In this document: positions 26,710 through 38,200 of the stretch, in pieces
How the letters are laid out: the number at the start of each line of letters is the position of its first letter
Numbering within the stretch: the stretch's first letter is position 1
NCBI GenBank assembly: GCA_028622995.1
Contig: JAJQJQ010000024.1
Span: forward strand, 1,116,001 to 1,180,000
DNA from: Panagrolaimus kolymaensis
Taxonomy: Eukaryota; Nematoda; Chromadorea; Rhabditida; Panagrolaimidae
Direction: 5' to 3'
Length of the DNA: 64,000 nucleotides
Program-made: the position numbers and the translations under genes
Notes under the pieces: model-generated
Seen by the model: only the letters and a program-made list of their open reading frames with translations
Databases searched by the model: none
What the model was told of the DNA's origin: nothing

Positions 26710-27410
26710 TCGAGCCTCAAAAAAAGCAAGCAACTATCATCAAACTACAAAATATAAAAAATAAAACTGGATGGTGACAACTGGCGTTGTTTTTTTTCCA
26801 ACAAAAACTAAACAACATTTTTGTTTTGCAGTTAGTTGCTTGCTTTCACATTTTTTTTATGCTTGCAAAAAATAGCATACATACTTTTTTTATTTTCCAT
26901 GGCAACTTACTTTGCTCTGCAGAATCTTTATTTATTTATTTTTATTTTTTCTTTCGGCTGCTTTTTTATTATGAAAAAAAACTATGAAAAGTAACAATAG
27001 GAGGAAGAAAAGGGATAGGATAGGTGAGCTATTATGTAAACATTATACATTTATTCGAGAATTCAATAAAAAAATGAAACTTTGGGAGAAAAAAGTCATT
27101 AAAACTGTGGATGTTGAAATTTGGGGAAATGTTGAGTCAGAAGCGCGCGAAAAAGAAAATTTTTAGTTGCGTGTATTTTTAATTAATGTGTTTTTAAACT
27201 GTCCTATTCCTCTGAAATTTTATTATTTTTATATTTTCTTAACTGTCTAACCAAGATAAACGTTGATGTCATAATTATTGATTGTTTCGGTTTCATTTTC
27301 TTAATTGGTAAATCCTTTTTTAATATTTAATATAAAAACTATCTTGAAAATAACAAACTTGGATAGAAAAAGATTTGAGAAATTTTTTAAACTGTCTTCT
27401 GTTTACAAAT
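26710..27410 (+). repeat. segmental duplication, copy A
   Basis: About 700 bp starting CGAGCCTC and ending GTTTACAAAT is repeated in the same orientation at 29896-30590. The copies differ by many substitutions and small indels and both contain AACTG motifs, so the duplication is old relative to the near-identical B repeats between them. Confidence 0.85.
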
Positions 27411-27412
27411 TC

Positions 27413-29868
27413 ATTTCGATATGATCCTGTGGACGGTGGGAGCTAAGATTCATTGGAATCGCTCTAAAAACATTAATAAAAATTATTGAAAATAAAAGTT
27501 TTTACAAAATCAAAATTTTTTATTTATCCATGGCTCTGATGAACACGGGCATCAACAACATAAATGTGTTGAGAAACGAAATCAACTTTGAATTAAGGCT
27601 TGAATTGGAGATATGAATTTTTTTATCCAAATAATTATTATTAAATATATTAAAATTATCCCCAACGGGATTTTTAATCGCATGCACGGGAAGTACCTCA
27701 ATCGATGAATTTTTTATTTTTTGAACACTTGCTTCAAGTCTTGAAGTACCTTAATCGAATTTAAAACTTTTTGAATAAGAAAAAAAATTGCAGAGGAAAA
27801 GTGCTTTATTAATATCATTTTTTATGCTATTTTACATCCATTTTCAATAATATTTTTCAAAACGGATCCTATGGTGACGATTTGGAAGCCTTCAAAAATT
27901 TTAAAAACATCAGCATCAAGCATTGAGTAAGCTTAAACAAATTTAAAACGATATGAATTAGAAAAAAAATTCCACATGAAAAGTGCTTTATTTTTCTCAT
28001 TAATTATGCATTTTTACATACGTTTTAAATCATATTTTTAAAAATAAATCCTATGGTGCCGATTTGGAAGCAATTTATAGTTGTTACGTTCACCTCGAAG
28101 TGATCGTGTACATAGATAGAGGAGGAGGTCCATTAATAAATTATGGATGTTGGTTGAAGATCATAATTGGTATGCGATTCAAAACCATGTTGGAAAAAAT
28201 CTTTAAAAATCATATAATAAAAAATATTTGGATAAAAATATCCATATGCTGCTTTATTGAACACCGTAATTCAAAACGTGATTCAGCAAATTTTTTAATG
28301 TTATTCATTTATTTAAAATCCAAATATCTTGTTGATGAGCTCAATGATTAAAAAAAAAAGTGGAGTTTGAATATTTAGTAAAATACATAAACTACAAGAA
28401 TTTAAAAACAGAAAAATTAATTTTGGATTTTTTTGATTTTTGCCAAAGCATTAACTTTAAAAAAGGTTTCTTTAAGTGAAAAACATTAAATTTAAATATT
28501 CATAACTTCATTGAATTAGGTAGTTGGAAAGAAAATGGATTGAAAAACATGAGTAAAAATATATAATAAATGATTTAGGTAATCCACTATTTTATTTTCT
28601 TTCAAAATTGCCCAAAAAAATGGAAAATTTGGTTCAAAATTCAACAAAAGTTCACTTTCATATAGTCCAAAAAAGTTGATATTATATTATCGGGTTTCGT
28701 AGCGCAGTGGAATTTTTGCAAGACGTTGCAGAATTTTCGCTGGGTTCGAATCCCGGTGCACAACCACAACACAACCACAACAACAACCACAACCACAACA
28801 ACAACAACCACCCAAACAACAACACAAAATTTTTGATTTTTTTTGGCTTATTTAAATTTCTAGTTTATCAAAAGAATTAATTCTATAAATTCTTTTTAAT
28901 GTTTTAACATATTTGATGCATGTTTTCACTACAAAAAAAAAAACCAAAAACAGTCTGTTGAGTGTTGAAAGATTTTATAGAAGTTTTAATTATGAAACAA
29001 ATATTTTTTGACCCTTCAGCGGATCTTATTTTTTCTTGTTTTTATTTATTTTTCTTCAAATAAATTCATGCAAATACAAGACATTTCAGAAATGGCAGCA
29101 AAAAAAATAAATAAAACAATTTCCTGACATACCAAACACTTGTATCAACAAGCATAGAGGGAGAGATTAGTGAATCTCGTTTTGAATTACGGTCTGAATT
29201 GGGCATATGAATATTTTAAGCCAAATATTTTTAATTATTTTTTTAATAATTAATCGCTTTCAAAGTTTTTATAGCCCTCCACGGGCAGCATCTCAATTAT
29301 GATTCATTTATTTTTTTTTAACACTTGCATCAACAACAACAACATAAAGGTGTTGAGAAACGAAATCAACTTTGAGTTAGGGCTTGAATTGGACATATGA
29401 ATTTTTTGATCCAAATATTTTTTATTTATTATTTAAAAAATATGCTGTATTACTGTTTTAACTGCCATCCACGGCAAGGCCTTCAATTGAGATAAAAAAA
29501 AAATTTTGAACACAAGCTTCAAGATGAAAAAACATTAAAAAATGTTGATCATTTCGATATGATCCTGTGGACGGTGGGAGCTAAGATTCATTGGAATCGC
29601 TTTAAAAACATTAATAAAAATTATTGAAAATAAAAGTTTTTACAAAATCAAAATTTTTTATTTATCCATGGCTCTGATGAACACGGGCATCAACAACATA
29701 AATGTGTTGAGAAACGAAATCAACTTTGAATTAAGGCTTGAATTGGAGATATGAATTTTTTTATCCAAATAATTATTATTAAATATATTAAAATTATCCC
29801 CAACGGGATTTTTAATCGCATGCACGGGAAGTACCTCAATCGATGAATTTTTTATTTTTTGAACACTT
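27413..29868 (+). repeat. inserted repeat block B-X-B' between the duplicated segments
   Basis: Two 318-bp direct repeats (27413-27730 and 29551-29868, one mismatch noticed) bracket about 1.8 kb. The interior has further diverged partial copies of B (about 29138-29236 and 29315-29420). It also has two tandem diverged units of another sequence (about 27735-27895 and 27925-28075, sharing AAAGTGCTTTATT and GATTTGGAAGC). The repeats resemble an LTR pair in layout but lack TG..CA ends, a target duplication and any polymerase-like ORF. The block almost lacks AACTG motifs, indicating later insertion than the array. Confidence 0.75.
28692..28825 (+). repeat. tRNA-derived SINE with ACAACC tail
   Basis: A box A-like TAGCGCAGTGG and a perfect box B GGTTCGAATCC lie about 45 bp apart, with a good T-stem (CTGGG/CCCGG). 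The acceptor stem does not pair and the D and anticodon stems are poor, so it is not a functional tRNA. It is followed by an (ACAACC)/(ACAACA) microsatellite, a typical SINE tail. It lies within the repeat block between the exchanger genes. Confidence 0.7.
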
Positions 29869-29895
29869 AAAACTGCATAGCTTTTTGAGTGTCAT

Positions 29896-30590
29896 CGAGC
29901 CTCAAAAAAAAAAAGCAACTATCATCAAACTACAAAATATAAAAAATAAAACTGGATGGTGACAACTGGCGTTGTTTTTTTTTTCTAAAAAAAACTCAAC
30001 AACATTTTTGTTTTGCAGTTAGTTACTTGCTTTCTTCTTTTTTTTGATGCTTGCAAAAAAAATAGCATACATACTTTTTTTATTTTCCATGGCAACTCTG
30101 CTTTGGAGGAGAATCTTTATTTATTTATTTTTATTTTTTCTTTTGGCTGCTTTTTTATTATGAAAAAATGAAAGGTAACAATAGGAGGAGAAAAATGGAT
30201 AGGATAGGTGAGCTATTATGTAAACATTACATATATATTAGAGAATCCAATAAAAAAAACTTTGGGAGAAAAAAGTCTTTAAAACTGTTGATGTTGAAAT
30301 TTGGGGAATGTTGTGTCAGAAGCGCGAAAAGGAAATTTTTTGTTAGTTACGCGTATTTTTAATTTATGTATCTTTAAAAATAAACTGTCTACTCCTTCGA
30401 AATTTTAAATTTTTATATTTTCTAACTGATAATCAAGATTTCTTTGATGTCAAAATTATTGATTGTTTGGGTTTCATTTTTTTGATTTGTAAATCTTCTT
30501 TTAATATTTAAACAAAACTGTATTAAAATTAGCTAATTTGGAGAGAAAAAGATTAAAGAAAATTTTTTAAACTGTGTTCTGTTTATAAAT
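29896..30590 (+). repeat. segmental duplication, copy A'
   Basis: This is the direct-orientation partner of 26710-27410, sharing ACTGGATGGTGACAACTGG, GATAGGTGAGCTATTATG and the terminal AAACTGTNTTCTGTTTA. Small indels disrupt the reading frame common to both copies, which argues against a coding role. Confidence 0.85.
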
Positions 30591-30923
30591 GTTACTCTAA
30601 TAATAACTGAAGTTTACTTTTTATACGATTATTTATTGTTGTCAAAAAATCGACAAAAAAAGTAAAGTTTTTATCTACAAAAAAATTTAACTGAATAGCC
30701 AAGCTGTATTTTTGTTTTGTTTTGCAAAAAAAAACTGAATTCTAGTCTTTAAGTTGGAAAAAAATAAACAATTTAAATTTTAAACTGAGACAACGCCAAA
30801 TAAATTATTGGTACGATTTTTTAGTTAATTTAAAAATCCATTTAAATGAATAAAACTGTTTAAAATATTAATTTCGGGTTAGAAAAATTAATGAATAAAA
30901 TATATTTAAAAAACTGCTTTTGA

Positions 30924-31429
30924 GCCACAGCGCAATCATTTTCAATCAAAGGCGGAGTATAAATGGCCAAACGCAACGTGCAATTTTTGGATTTTTTAAT
31001 GATTTTTTTAATAGTTAAAGGAACATAGGTTTTTGATGCCTTTTTGAAAAATTTCGATGACACGCAAACGAAAGTTGAAAAAATCGATACTGGGGCAGCG
31101 CGGGAAATTCAAAAAACTTTTTCCGTGCAACCTTTTTCATGAGCGTGCAACTTTTTTTTGAATTTGCCGCTCTGCCCCAGACTCATTTTTTCTAACTTTC
31201 GCTTGTGTGTCATCGAATTTTTTCAAAAAGGCATCAAAAACCTATGTTCCTTTAACGCCTAATTAAAAAATTTGGAATGGGTTTAAAAAAAATCTGTTCC
31301 AAGCTTTTTTCAAGTTAGATATTTATCTATCGTTTCGTGCAAACAGAATTTAATTACATTGACAAGACAAAAAAATCACGGTGGTTAACTTTTTGCGCCC
31401 ACCTCTACTCCGCCATGATTACGCTGTGG
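30924..31429. mobile_element. fold-back/MITE-like inverted repeat
   Basis: The ends read CCACAGCGCAATCAT...ATGATTACGCTGTGG. An inner, well-conserved inverted pair spans about 31017-31135 against 31140-31255 (AGGAACATAGGTTTTTGATGCC and its complement, CGCTCTGCCCCAG against CTGGGGCAGCG). Together they form a near-complete hairpin of about 500 bp. No ORF or clear target duplication was found. Confidence 0.75.
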
Positions 31430-32944
31430 AGCGTCATCTTTTAGGCGCCTACGAATTCAACGAAATTAAAATTATTTTCTCAATTAATTTTTTTAAACTG
31501 TATTTACACTGTGAACGAGGCTTTTTAGATTCAACGTTTATGAATTAAACTGTTTCAGTTGAGGGGGTGTAACTGCATTTTCCCAAATTGTGTAATTTTA
31601 TCGGATTAGCTGTCTCTTCATTCTTGCAATTTCCGAATCAAAACTTTTTTCATTTAATGATTCTTTTTTCTTTGTTAAACAACAATCTTTTTTTCGATTG
31701 TTTGTTCTCAAAAAGTTGAGAAAAACCATCGATTTTATCAACAACAAAAAAAGCTTTCAACTGAGTACATTTTCTTCAACTCGTTTTCTTATCTTTTTTT
31801 TTCTTTGGCAAAAATAAACTGAATTCTTCTTTGAAATTTGTTCAAAAATAAATAACTTAAATTATAAACTGAAGCTACAGCGATTTATGGGTAATTTTTT
31901 GATTAAACTTAATTCCACTTGAATGTCAAAAAACTGGCTTTGAGTAACTTCATTCTCTATTGTAGAAAAAAAAAGAAAGTTAAAACTGTTCCATATGGCA
32001 CCATCTTTTTGTGCCAATGATATTAAAAGAAAATAATTAATAAAACTGAATTTTTTTCTTACATATTTTTTCATTGAATTTCCATGTGTCCCTCGTTCCA
32101 ATAATTTCTGAATCTAACAATTTTTTTCTTTCAATGATTCATTTTATTTTTTGTTGTCGCTGAACACCAATATTTTTTTTCCAACTTTGTTGATTTTTTG
32201 CTTTTTGACGTTTTTATTTTATTTTTTTAACATCACTTTGTCGAACTTTTTTTACAACCCACGAAAAAAAAATAAAGAGCTTAATCATCGAGGGAAAAAA
32301 ACTGAAAAATCGGGAAAGATGTTAAAGAAACAACATCTGTTGAAGTTTTATAAAAATAAAAAAGATGCATAAAAAAATTGCGGTGAAAGAATCTTCGTTA
32401 AAATATAAATCAACAAAAAACAAATAAATTTTTGTTTTCTCCTTTTATTTTGGCTTTTGGAGAAGATACTAAAAACTGGAAGGTATTGTTGTTTTTGGGT
32501 TGAATTAAAAACTGCTATCAAAAAAACCTGGTTTAATTATAAAAAATGAATAAAAAAAAGCTAATAATTTGGATACTTGCTTAAATTTTGTGATTATTAA
32601 ACTGTGTATGAACTTTTTTCGGAATAAAATATTTTTTAAACTGATTTCTTTCCTATATATTTTACATATATGTTTTTGTTTTGAAAATTTTTTAAAAAGT
32701 AAACTGCGTCAAAAATTGCTTTGAGAGTTAGTTTTCAAGACTCAAATTAAAATTTATTAAATATTAAACTGCGTGTTGTTCCTTTAGGCTTAGAGTCTGA
32801 AATATTCCTTACATTTTAGATTTTATAAAAATGTGATCTTCAAAATAGAGCGGTATTTATTTTTAATGTTTATTTTTAACTGTTGTGACATGATCATATC
32901 GGTAGTAAAAAGCAAAAAGAAATGTTCTCACACGTTTTCTTTTT

Positions 32945-33905
32945 AAAAGAGTGTGTGCTGCACAGCCTTCTAGTGTACAGCGACGATTATTAGAGCAGTT
33001 TATTAGACACTTGCTAACTCTGACCGAGCTTCGCACATACATTACAATAGCAATACATTACAACAATAACAAGACAACTAAGCGCGGCGGGATCAGAGGA
33101 CAGACAATCAGAGATGTGTCTTTACATGTCCAACAGAGTGGAATGTCACTCACTCACCTTTCCTTTCCTCAATTTCCAAAATGCTGTTGCAGCAGCAGGA
33201 AAAACGAGGTTGGTGTCAACCATTTTTTTTCTTTTAACAAAAAAATATGAAAAGTGACGACGCTCCCTTTTTCAAAAAAAATATTGTGCAAAAAATAAAA
33301 AAGACGAACCTCACCGCCACCACCGACCCGACATGGATGATTTTGGTGAGGAAAAGAAAAAAAAGGAAATAGGAAATATGGAAAAAAAGGAGAGGTTCAA
33401 TATAAATAAATAACTTCGGATGCGCAGATGCATTGAATGTATGCCGCCGAATCTATCTATGTATGTGAATGAGACTGACGACACAACAACAACAACAAAA
33501 AAAAACACATTTTTGTCAACTACCATCCTTCCTCCTCTTTTTCTACCAAAGCAATGTCGTCGAATAGAAAGACAAAAAAAATATATATATAAAACATGGC
33601 GGTTGTTCAAACAATTGTTGTTCGTTGGTTGTGGCGGGCCACCTTTTTTTCTTCTACGCTGCTTCTCTTCGAAAAAAAAATTGCGAGCACGCACCACGGA
33701 AATAATTTTTTTAAAGGCCAATATCAAAAAAAGGTGGAGGTCGTCGTTGTCGTCGCTGTGGTTGTTGTTGTTGATGGGGGAGTGAGAGAGAGGAGGAGAG
33801 CACATTTATGGTTTTTATTTTTCCCTCTTCTCTCTCTGCCTTTCTCTTGTGCACAAGAAAAAAAAAATTGTATGAGCGCGCGCAAAAACATAAAAAAAAA
33901 ATCAA
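32945..33905 (+). promoter_or_regulatory. probable promoter/5'-UTR region of the second exchanger gene
   Basis: A balanced-composition segment (about 32950-33215) ends in GCAGCAGGAAAAACGAG before a GTTGGT donor-like site. A CAA/GTT-rich and CTCTCT-rich stretch follows. The AACTG array stops at about 32878 and restarts at 34132, leaving this 1.25-kb gap exactly upstream of the second exchanger gene. The combination suggests a transcription start and non-coding first exon. The open frames here on both strands are simple-sequence and not convincing as proteins. Confidence 0.4.
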
Positions 33906-35230
33906 AATCGAAATTATTTGGAGGATGGAAGAAAGTAGGAAAATAGTTTGTTTGTGAATATCTCTCTCTTCTTTTTTAAATTTTTATTTATTTTTATTTC
34001 TCTCTCTCTTTTTCTCTTTTTTCTTGATTACTTAATTATTATTATTTGCCTTTGAATGTCGCCTAAATAAATTTTGGGTTTTTAATGTACAAAAAGAAAG
34101 ATGAAAATGAAAAAAAAAAGAATTTATTAAAAACTGTGTCGTTGCGTGTATGCGTTTGGTAGCGTGAATTTTTTGTATAGTTTATTTTTTCTGTATCTTT
34201 TTTTGATGAAATCCTTTACCTTTATTTTTTTATAAACAGTGTTAAAATTCACACGACGGGCAAATTTTTCGCTCCATTATTTGTGTTAAAAACTGTTAAA
34301 TCCCTTGGTTTAAGATCCAAATATTCGAGAGCCTTTACTTAAATTTTGGTATTTTAAATAAATAACTGAAAATAGAGAATTTATAAAACTTTTTATTTTA
34401 ATAAAAAATCTTAAACTGCTCCTTTTAGCTTTTAGCGTCCTTAAAGAAAACCCTTGATTTTTCATTTCATTAAAACTGTTTGGAAGTTATTCACCAAATT
34501 TATTCGTTGTAATTTTATTTAAATTTACTAATATATTATATTTATTTAATTGTTTATAAACTGTGTATAAATGTTACAGACGGAAAGTTTAAAAACTGAC
34601 ATTTTTTTATATCCATTTTCCCTCCCAGAAAAATGGAATTAATTTCTTGACGCCTTAAGAATTTTTTCAATTTTTATTTTGGTTTTCTTTTTTTTTTGGA
34701 TTTACATCAAAGACCTCTTGATTTTACGAATCTTAAAAACTGTGAATACTTTTAAGCCTTGTGTTAAAAAAAGGTAAATATAAAACTGCATTACCGAAAT
34801 ATAGTTTAACTCTTTTAAAAGAATCCTTATTGTCTTTTTTGACTTTCATTAAAACTGTATGAGAAGATTGTTAATTTAAAATTTATTTTTATTTTTTTAG
34901 CTATTTTTTGGAAGGAATAATTTTTCATTTCTTTAAAACTGTTCGAAATAATGTAATTTTGTCGGAAAAATAATTAAAAACTGATAATTAAATATTTTTC
35001 TTTTCTAAAATGAAAAACTGCATAAATTTATTTTGACTTTTCTTTAAAATTTTAACTGCACTCATGACTGAAATGGTTTTTTGAAGTAAAAACTGTTATA
35101 TTTAAAAAAGACTTTTGCGACGCTTCTCTTCTTTTTTTTGCCGCGAAAAAATTAGTATTATTAACTGTTTACTGAAAATCACCATCTAATATAATTTTAA
35201 TAACTGAATCTTATAAACTGTGTCTGTAAT

Positions 35231-35239
35231 TTTTAGACA
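35231..35239 (+). promoter_or_regulatory. 3' splice acceptor abutting the start codon (cis or SL trans-splice site)
   Basis: TTTTTAG ends at 35236, only three bases before the ATG at 35240. In nematodes such a site is typical of spliced-leader trans-splicing, but it could also end a 5'-UTR intron beginning near 33215. Confidence 0.55.
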
Positions 35240-38200
35240 ATGAGGAGGCTATTCATCTCCATTATTATTTTCATAGCTTTTATAGCTTCTGTAATAACTG
35301 CGCAAGAAGATGGAGAATTAAATAAAACTTGTTCTCCAGCAAAACCCTGTTCACCTGGATTGATACTTCCAGTATGGCAACCACAAATAAATTTAACTAC
35401 CTCAGATATTATTCTTCGAGCTGTGGTTTATCTTTTAGCTTTATCTTATTTATTTCTGGGTGTTGCTATTGTTGCTGATCGGTAAGAACCTTTTTTTTTT
35501 GTTGAGAATTTTAAACCGAGTATCTCGATGTTTGTTTTTTTGATTGCTTTTATAAAATTGAAATTGTTTTTGCCGCTGCAAAAAAAGGTGGATTTGACGG
35601 TTTTAATATTTAGAAAAAAACTGAGATGAGAAGCATCTGTAAAGTTTGCTTAAAAGATTTAACATAGTTCGAGAATATCATAAAGAAAAACTGAGGATGA
35701 ACATACAATCCCTCGGCTCGGCGTTCGAACAGTCGGCAGGTCGGCAACTAGTCGGCAGTCAGCAAGGTCGGCAATATCGGCAAGTCAAAAATCTTTTTTT
35801 TCTTTGTTAAAATTTGCCGACCTTGCCGACTGCCGACTGTTCGAACGCCGAGCCGAGGGATTGTACATGGATAAAAAAAGATAATCATGCATTCGATTTT
35901 TTTTTTTTTGCAGCGGCAAATTCAAGAGTAAATGTTAGAAGAAAAAAACAGGATTTCATTTCCGTGTATTATTATGACGGTTTATAAAATGTCTTTAATA
36001 GTGACTCGATTCTTTTTTGATTTTATTTGATTTTGCAAATTCTTAAGAAAATTTTCGCTTTCCAAAATATTTAGCTTGTAGCATTTATTTGAGTTTAGCA
36101 ATATAAGGTAGAAACTGGAAAAGTTTTTTTTTTAAAACAAAGTGTAACTGATATATCTTTAGAAGATCGGAGGATAAAGAGAGAATCAAACTGAGAAGAA
36201 AATATGCGTCGAAAATTAACATTTTAATTAATTTTTTGGGATTTTTTAAAGCTGAAAGCTATCTTTTTAAAAATGGATTTATCCGTAGAAAAAGAGTAAA
36301 ATTAGGAAAATAAAACTGTTGCGAGAAGAAGGATGAGAGAAGTAGGAAATTCTTCATTTCTTCAAAAAAAAAATCAAAACATGGAAAAAAGAATAAAATT
36401 AAAACTTTGAATTTTTTTATTGTTTAAAACTGTATTTGCTTATCTTTTTTTTGGGGTTTATTTTTTCTATTTTTAAACTGTGCAATAATAATTTCTTTAG
36501 ATTTATGGCAGCCATCGAAGTTATTACTTCTCAAGAACAGGAAGTAACCCTCAAAAAGCCCACCGGCGAACCTTACACTATTTTGGTTCGAGTTTGGAAT
36601 GAAACCGTTTCGAATCTAACCCTGATGGCTCTTGGTTCATCCGCTCCCGAAATTCTTTTGAGTGTTATCGAAATATTTGGAAATAATTTTGAAGCTGGCG
36701 AACTTGGTCCTGGCACCATTGTTGGATCAGCTGCATATAATTTATTCGTTATTATTGCCATTTGTATTCTCGTAATTCCAAATGGTGAAATTCGAAGAAT
36801 TGAAAGAAATGATGTATTTTGGGTTACTGTAATTTGGTCCACATTTGCATATGTTTGGTTATATTTAATTTTGGGTGTATTTTCACCTAATGTTGTTGAG
36901 GTAAAAGAATTTAAAAAAAATAAATTTTAAACTGCGATGATGAATTTTTCTTTATTTTTAGGCTTGGGAAGGATTATTAACCTTTGCGTTTTTCTTTTTC
37001 ACTGTTATCAATGCATATATTGCAAATCGATATTTCCCAGCTCTTGGAAGAAGATATATTAAAGGAAAGGCTGTTACTTCATATGCTCATGCTTCTCGAA
37101 GTGCGGCATATAGTAGCAAAGGCGAAGTGAAACTTGAAAATGGGGATGGAACTGAACAAACGTAAGACACATTTTTTATATATAAATTTTTTTAAACTGA
37201 GATGGAGTGCTAATACCTAAAAAGTTTTACTTAAATTAAAGTAATAAAATGATAAAAAACTTTTATAGCTCTTTAAAAAAAGATAAGCGAATACCATAAA
37301 ATTATTTAAAAAAAACTGAAATGACCAACAACATCTTCCTGCGTTTTTTTATTACATTGAAATATTCAAATAGTTAGTCATTTATTTTAACAATAAGTTT
37401 ATTTTTTCGTATAATCGTAAAGATTGCACAAAAAAAATAAGACAGAAAAAAACTGGCATCTTTTTTGTGTGCGCATTTTAAAAGCTTTAGAAACTTGTAA
37501 AAATTTAAATATTTTGTGTTTATAATAACTGTATAAAATATCCGGCATTTTATCATTAATGTCATAAACTGAGTTCATGAATAGTTCTTGGAGCAAAAAA
37601 TTTGTATTGAAAAATATATTTAATATAAAAAAATCTTTTTTGTTTTGTTAATTAATTTTGGTTCATTTTTTTTACGCTTGTTATATTGCATAAACACCAT
37701 CAAAAATTTTAAACTGTGGCATCATTAATTAATAGATGCAATAAAAAAAACCCCACAACTATCAATATTTTTTAACTGATTAATTCTGGCATTTTTATTT
37801 TTTTATTTTTAAAGTATTTAAATACTTTTGCTCGAGCTCTAGTGCTACTTCATAAATTATAACTTTTATTTTTAAACTGATGAATGAATAAGCTTAACGA
37901 TTGTGTGAAAATTTAATAACCAATTAAAAAATCTAAACTGTGCTATCGCTTCATGTTTCAAGCTGCTAACATAGCAGCAATCTTGGCGATGCCTTTTTTA
38001 TTTTTGGACTTATTAATTTTCGATTATCTCCTATTTTTAAACTGAACATAAAGTTGTTTTTCCTCAACAAAATTTTTCGAAATTTACGTTAAAAAACAGA
38101 ACCATGCTGTCTTATGATTTTGTTTGCAAACCAACATTTTAAGATTAATTTTTATTTTTAAACTGGATAGTTGTACAACAGTGAGTAAAAAAATTCTTGT

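Larger units (their letters stand above)
26096..35239. other. intergenic region between the two exchanger genes
   Basis: No convincing protein gene is seen. The contents are the AACTG array (26.2-26.8 and 30.3-32.88 kb, restarting at 34.13 kb), a duplicated segment pair A/A', an inserted repeat block B-X-B', a tRNA-derived SINE, a fold-back element and a less AT-rich probable promoter/5'-UTR region at about 32.95-33.9 kb. Short frames at 26984-27166 and 30168-30362 lie in the duplicated segments and are frameshifted relative to each other, so they are unlikely to encode proteins. Confidence 0.6.

Noticed and set aside
26984..27166. 60-aa ORF in segment A, with a partner at 30168-30362
   Set aside because: The two copies share DNA but are frameshifted relative to each other and contain array motifs, so protein selection is unlikely.
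28064..28351. 95-aa ORF inside the B-X-B' block
   Set aside because: It overlaps repeat units and shows no reverse transcriptase, integrase or other recognisable motif.
28692..28766. Functional tRNA gene
   Set aside because: Box A and box B are good, but the acceptor stem does not pair and the anticodon stem is poor.
27413..29868. LTR retrotransposon
   Set aside because: The 318-bp direct repeats have no TG..CA ends, no target duplication and no pol-like ORF inside. Kept only as a repeat block.
33311..33946. Overlapping long ORFs on both strands (up to 164 aa)
   Set aside because: They are made of CAA/GTT, CTC and poly-A/T simple repeats, with all frames open together. No domain, codon bias or splice context supports translation.
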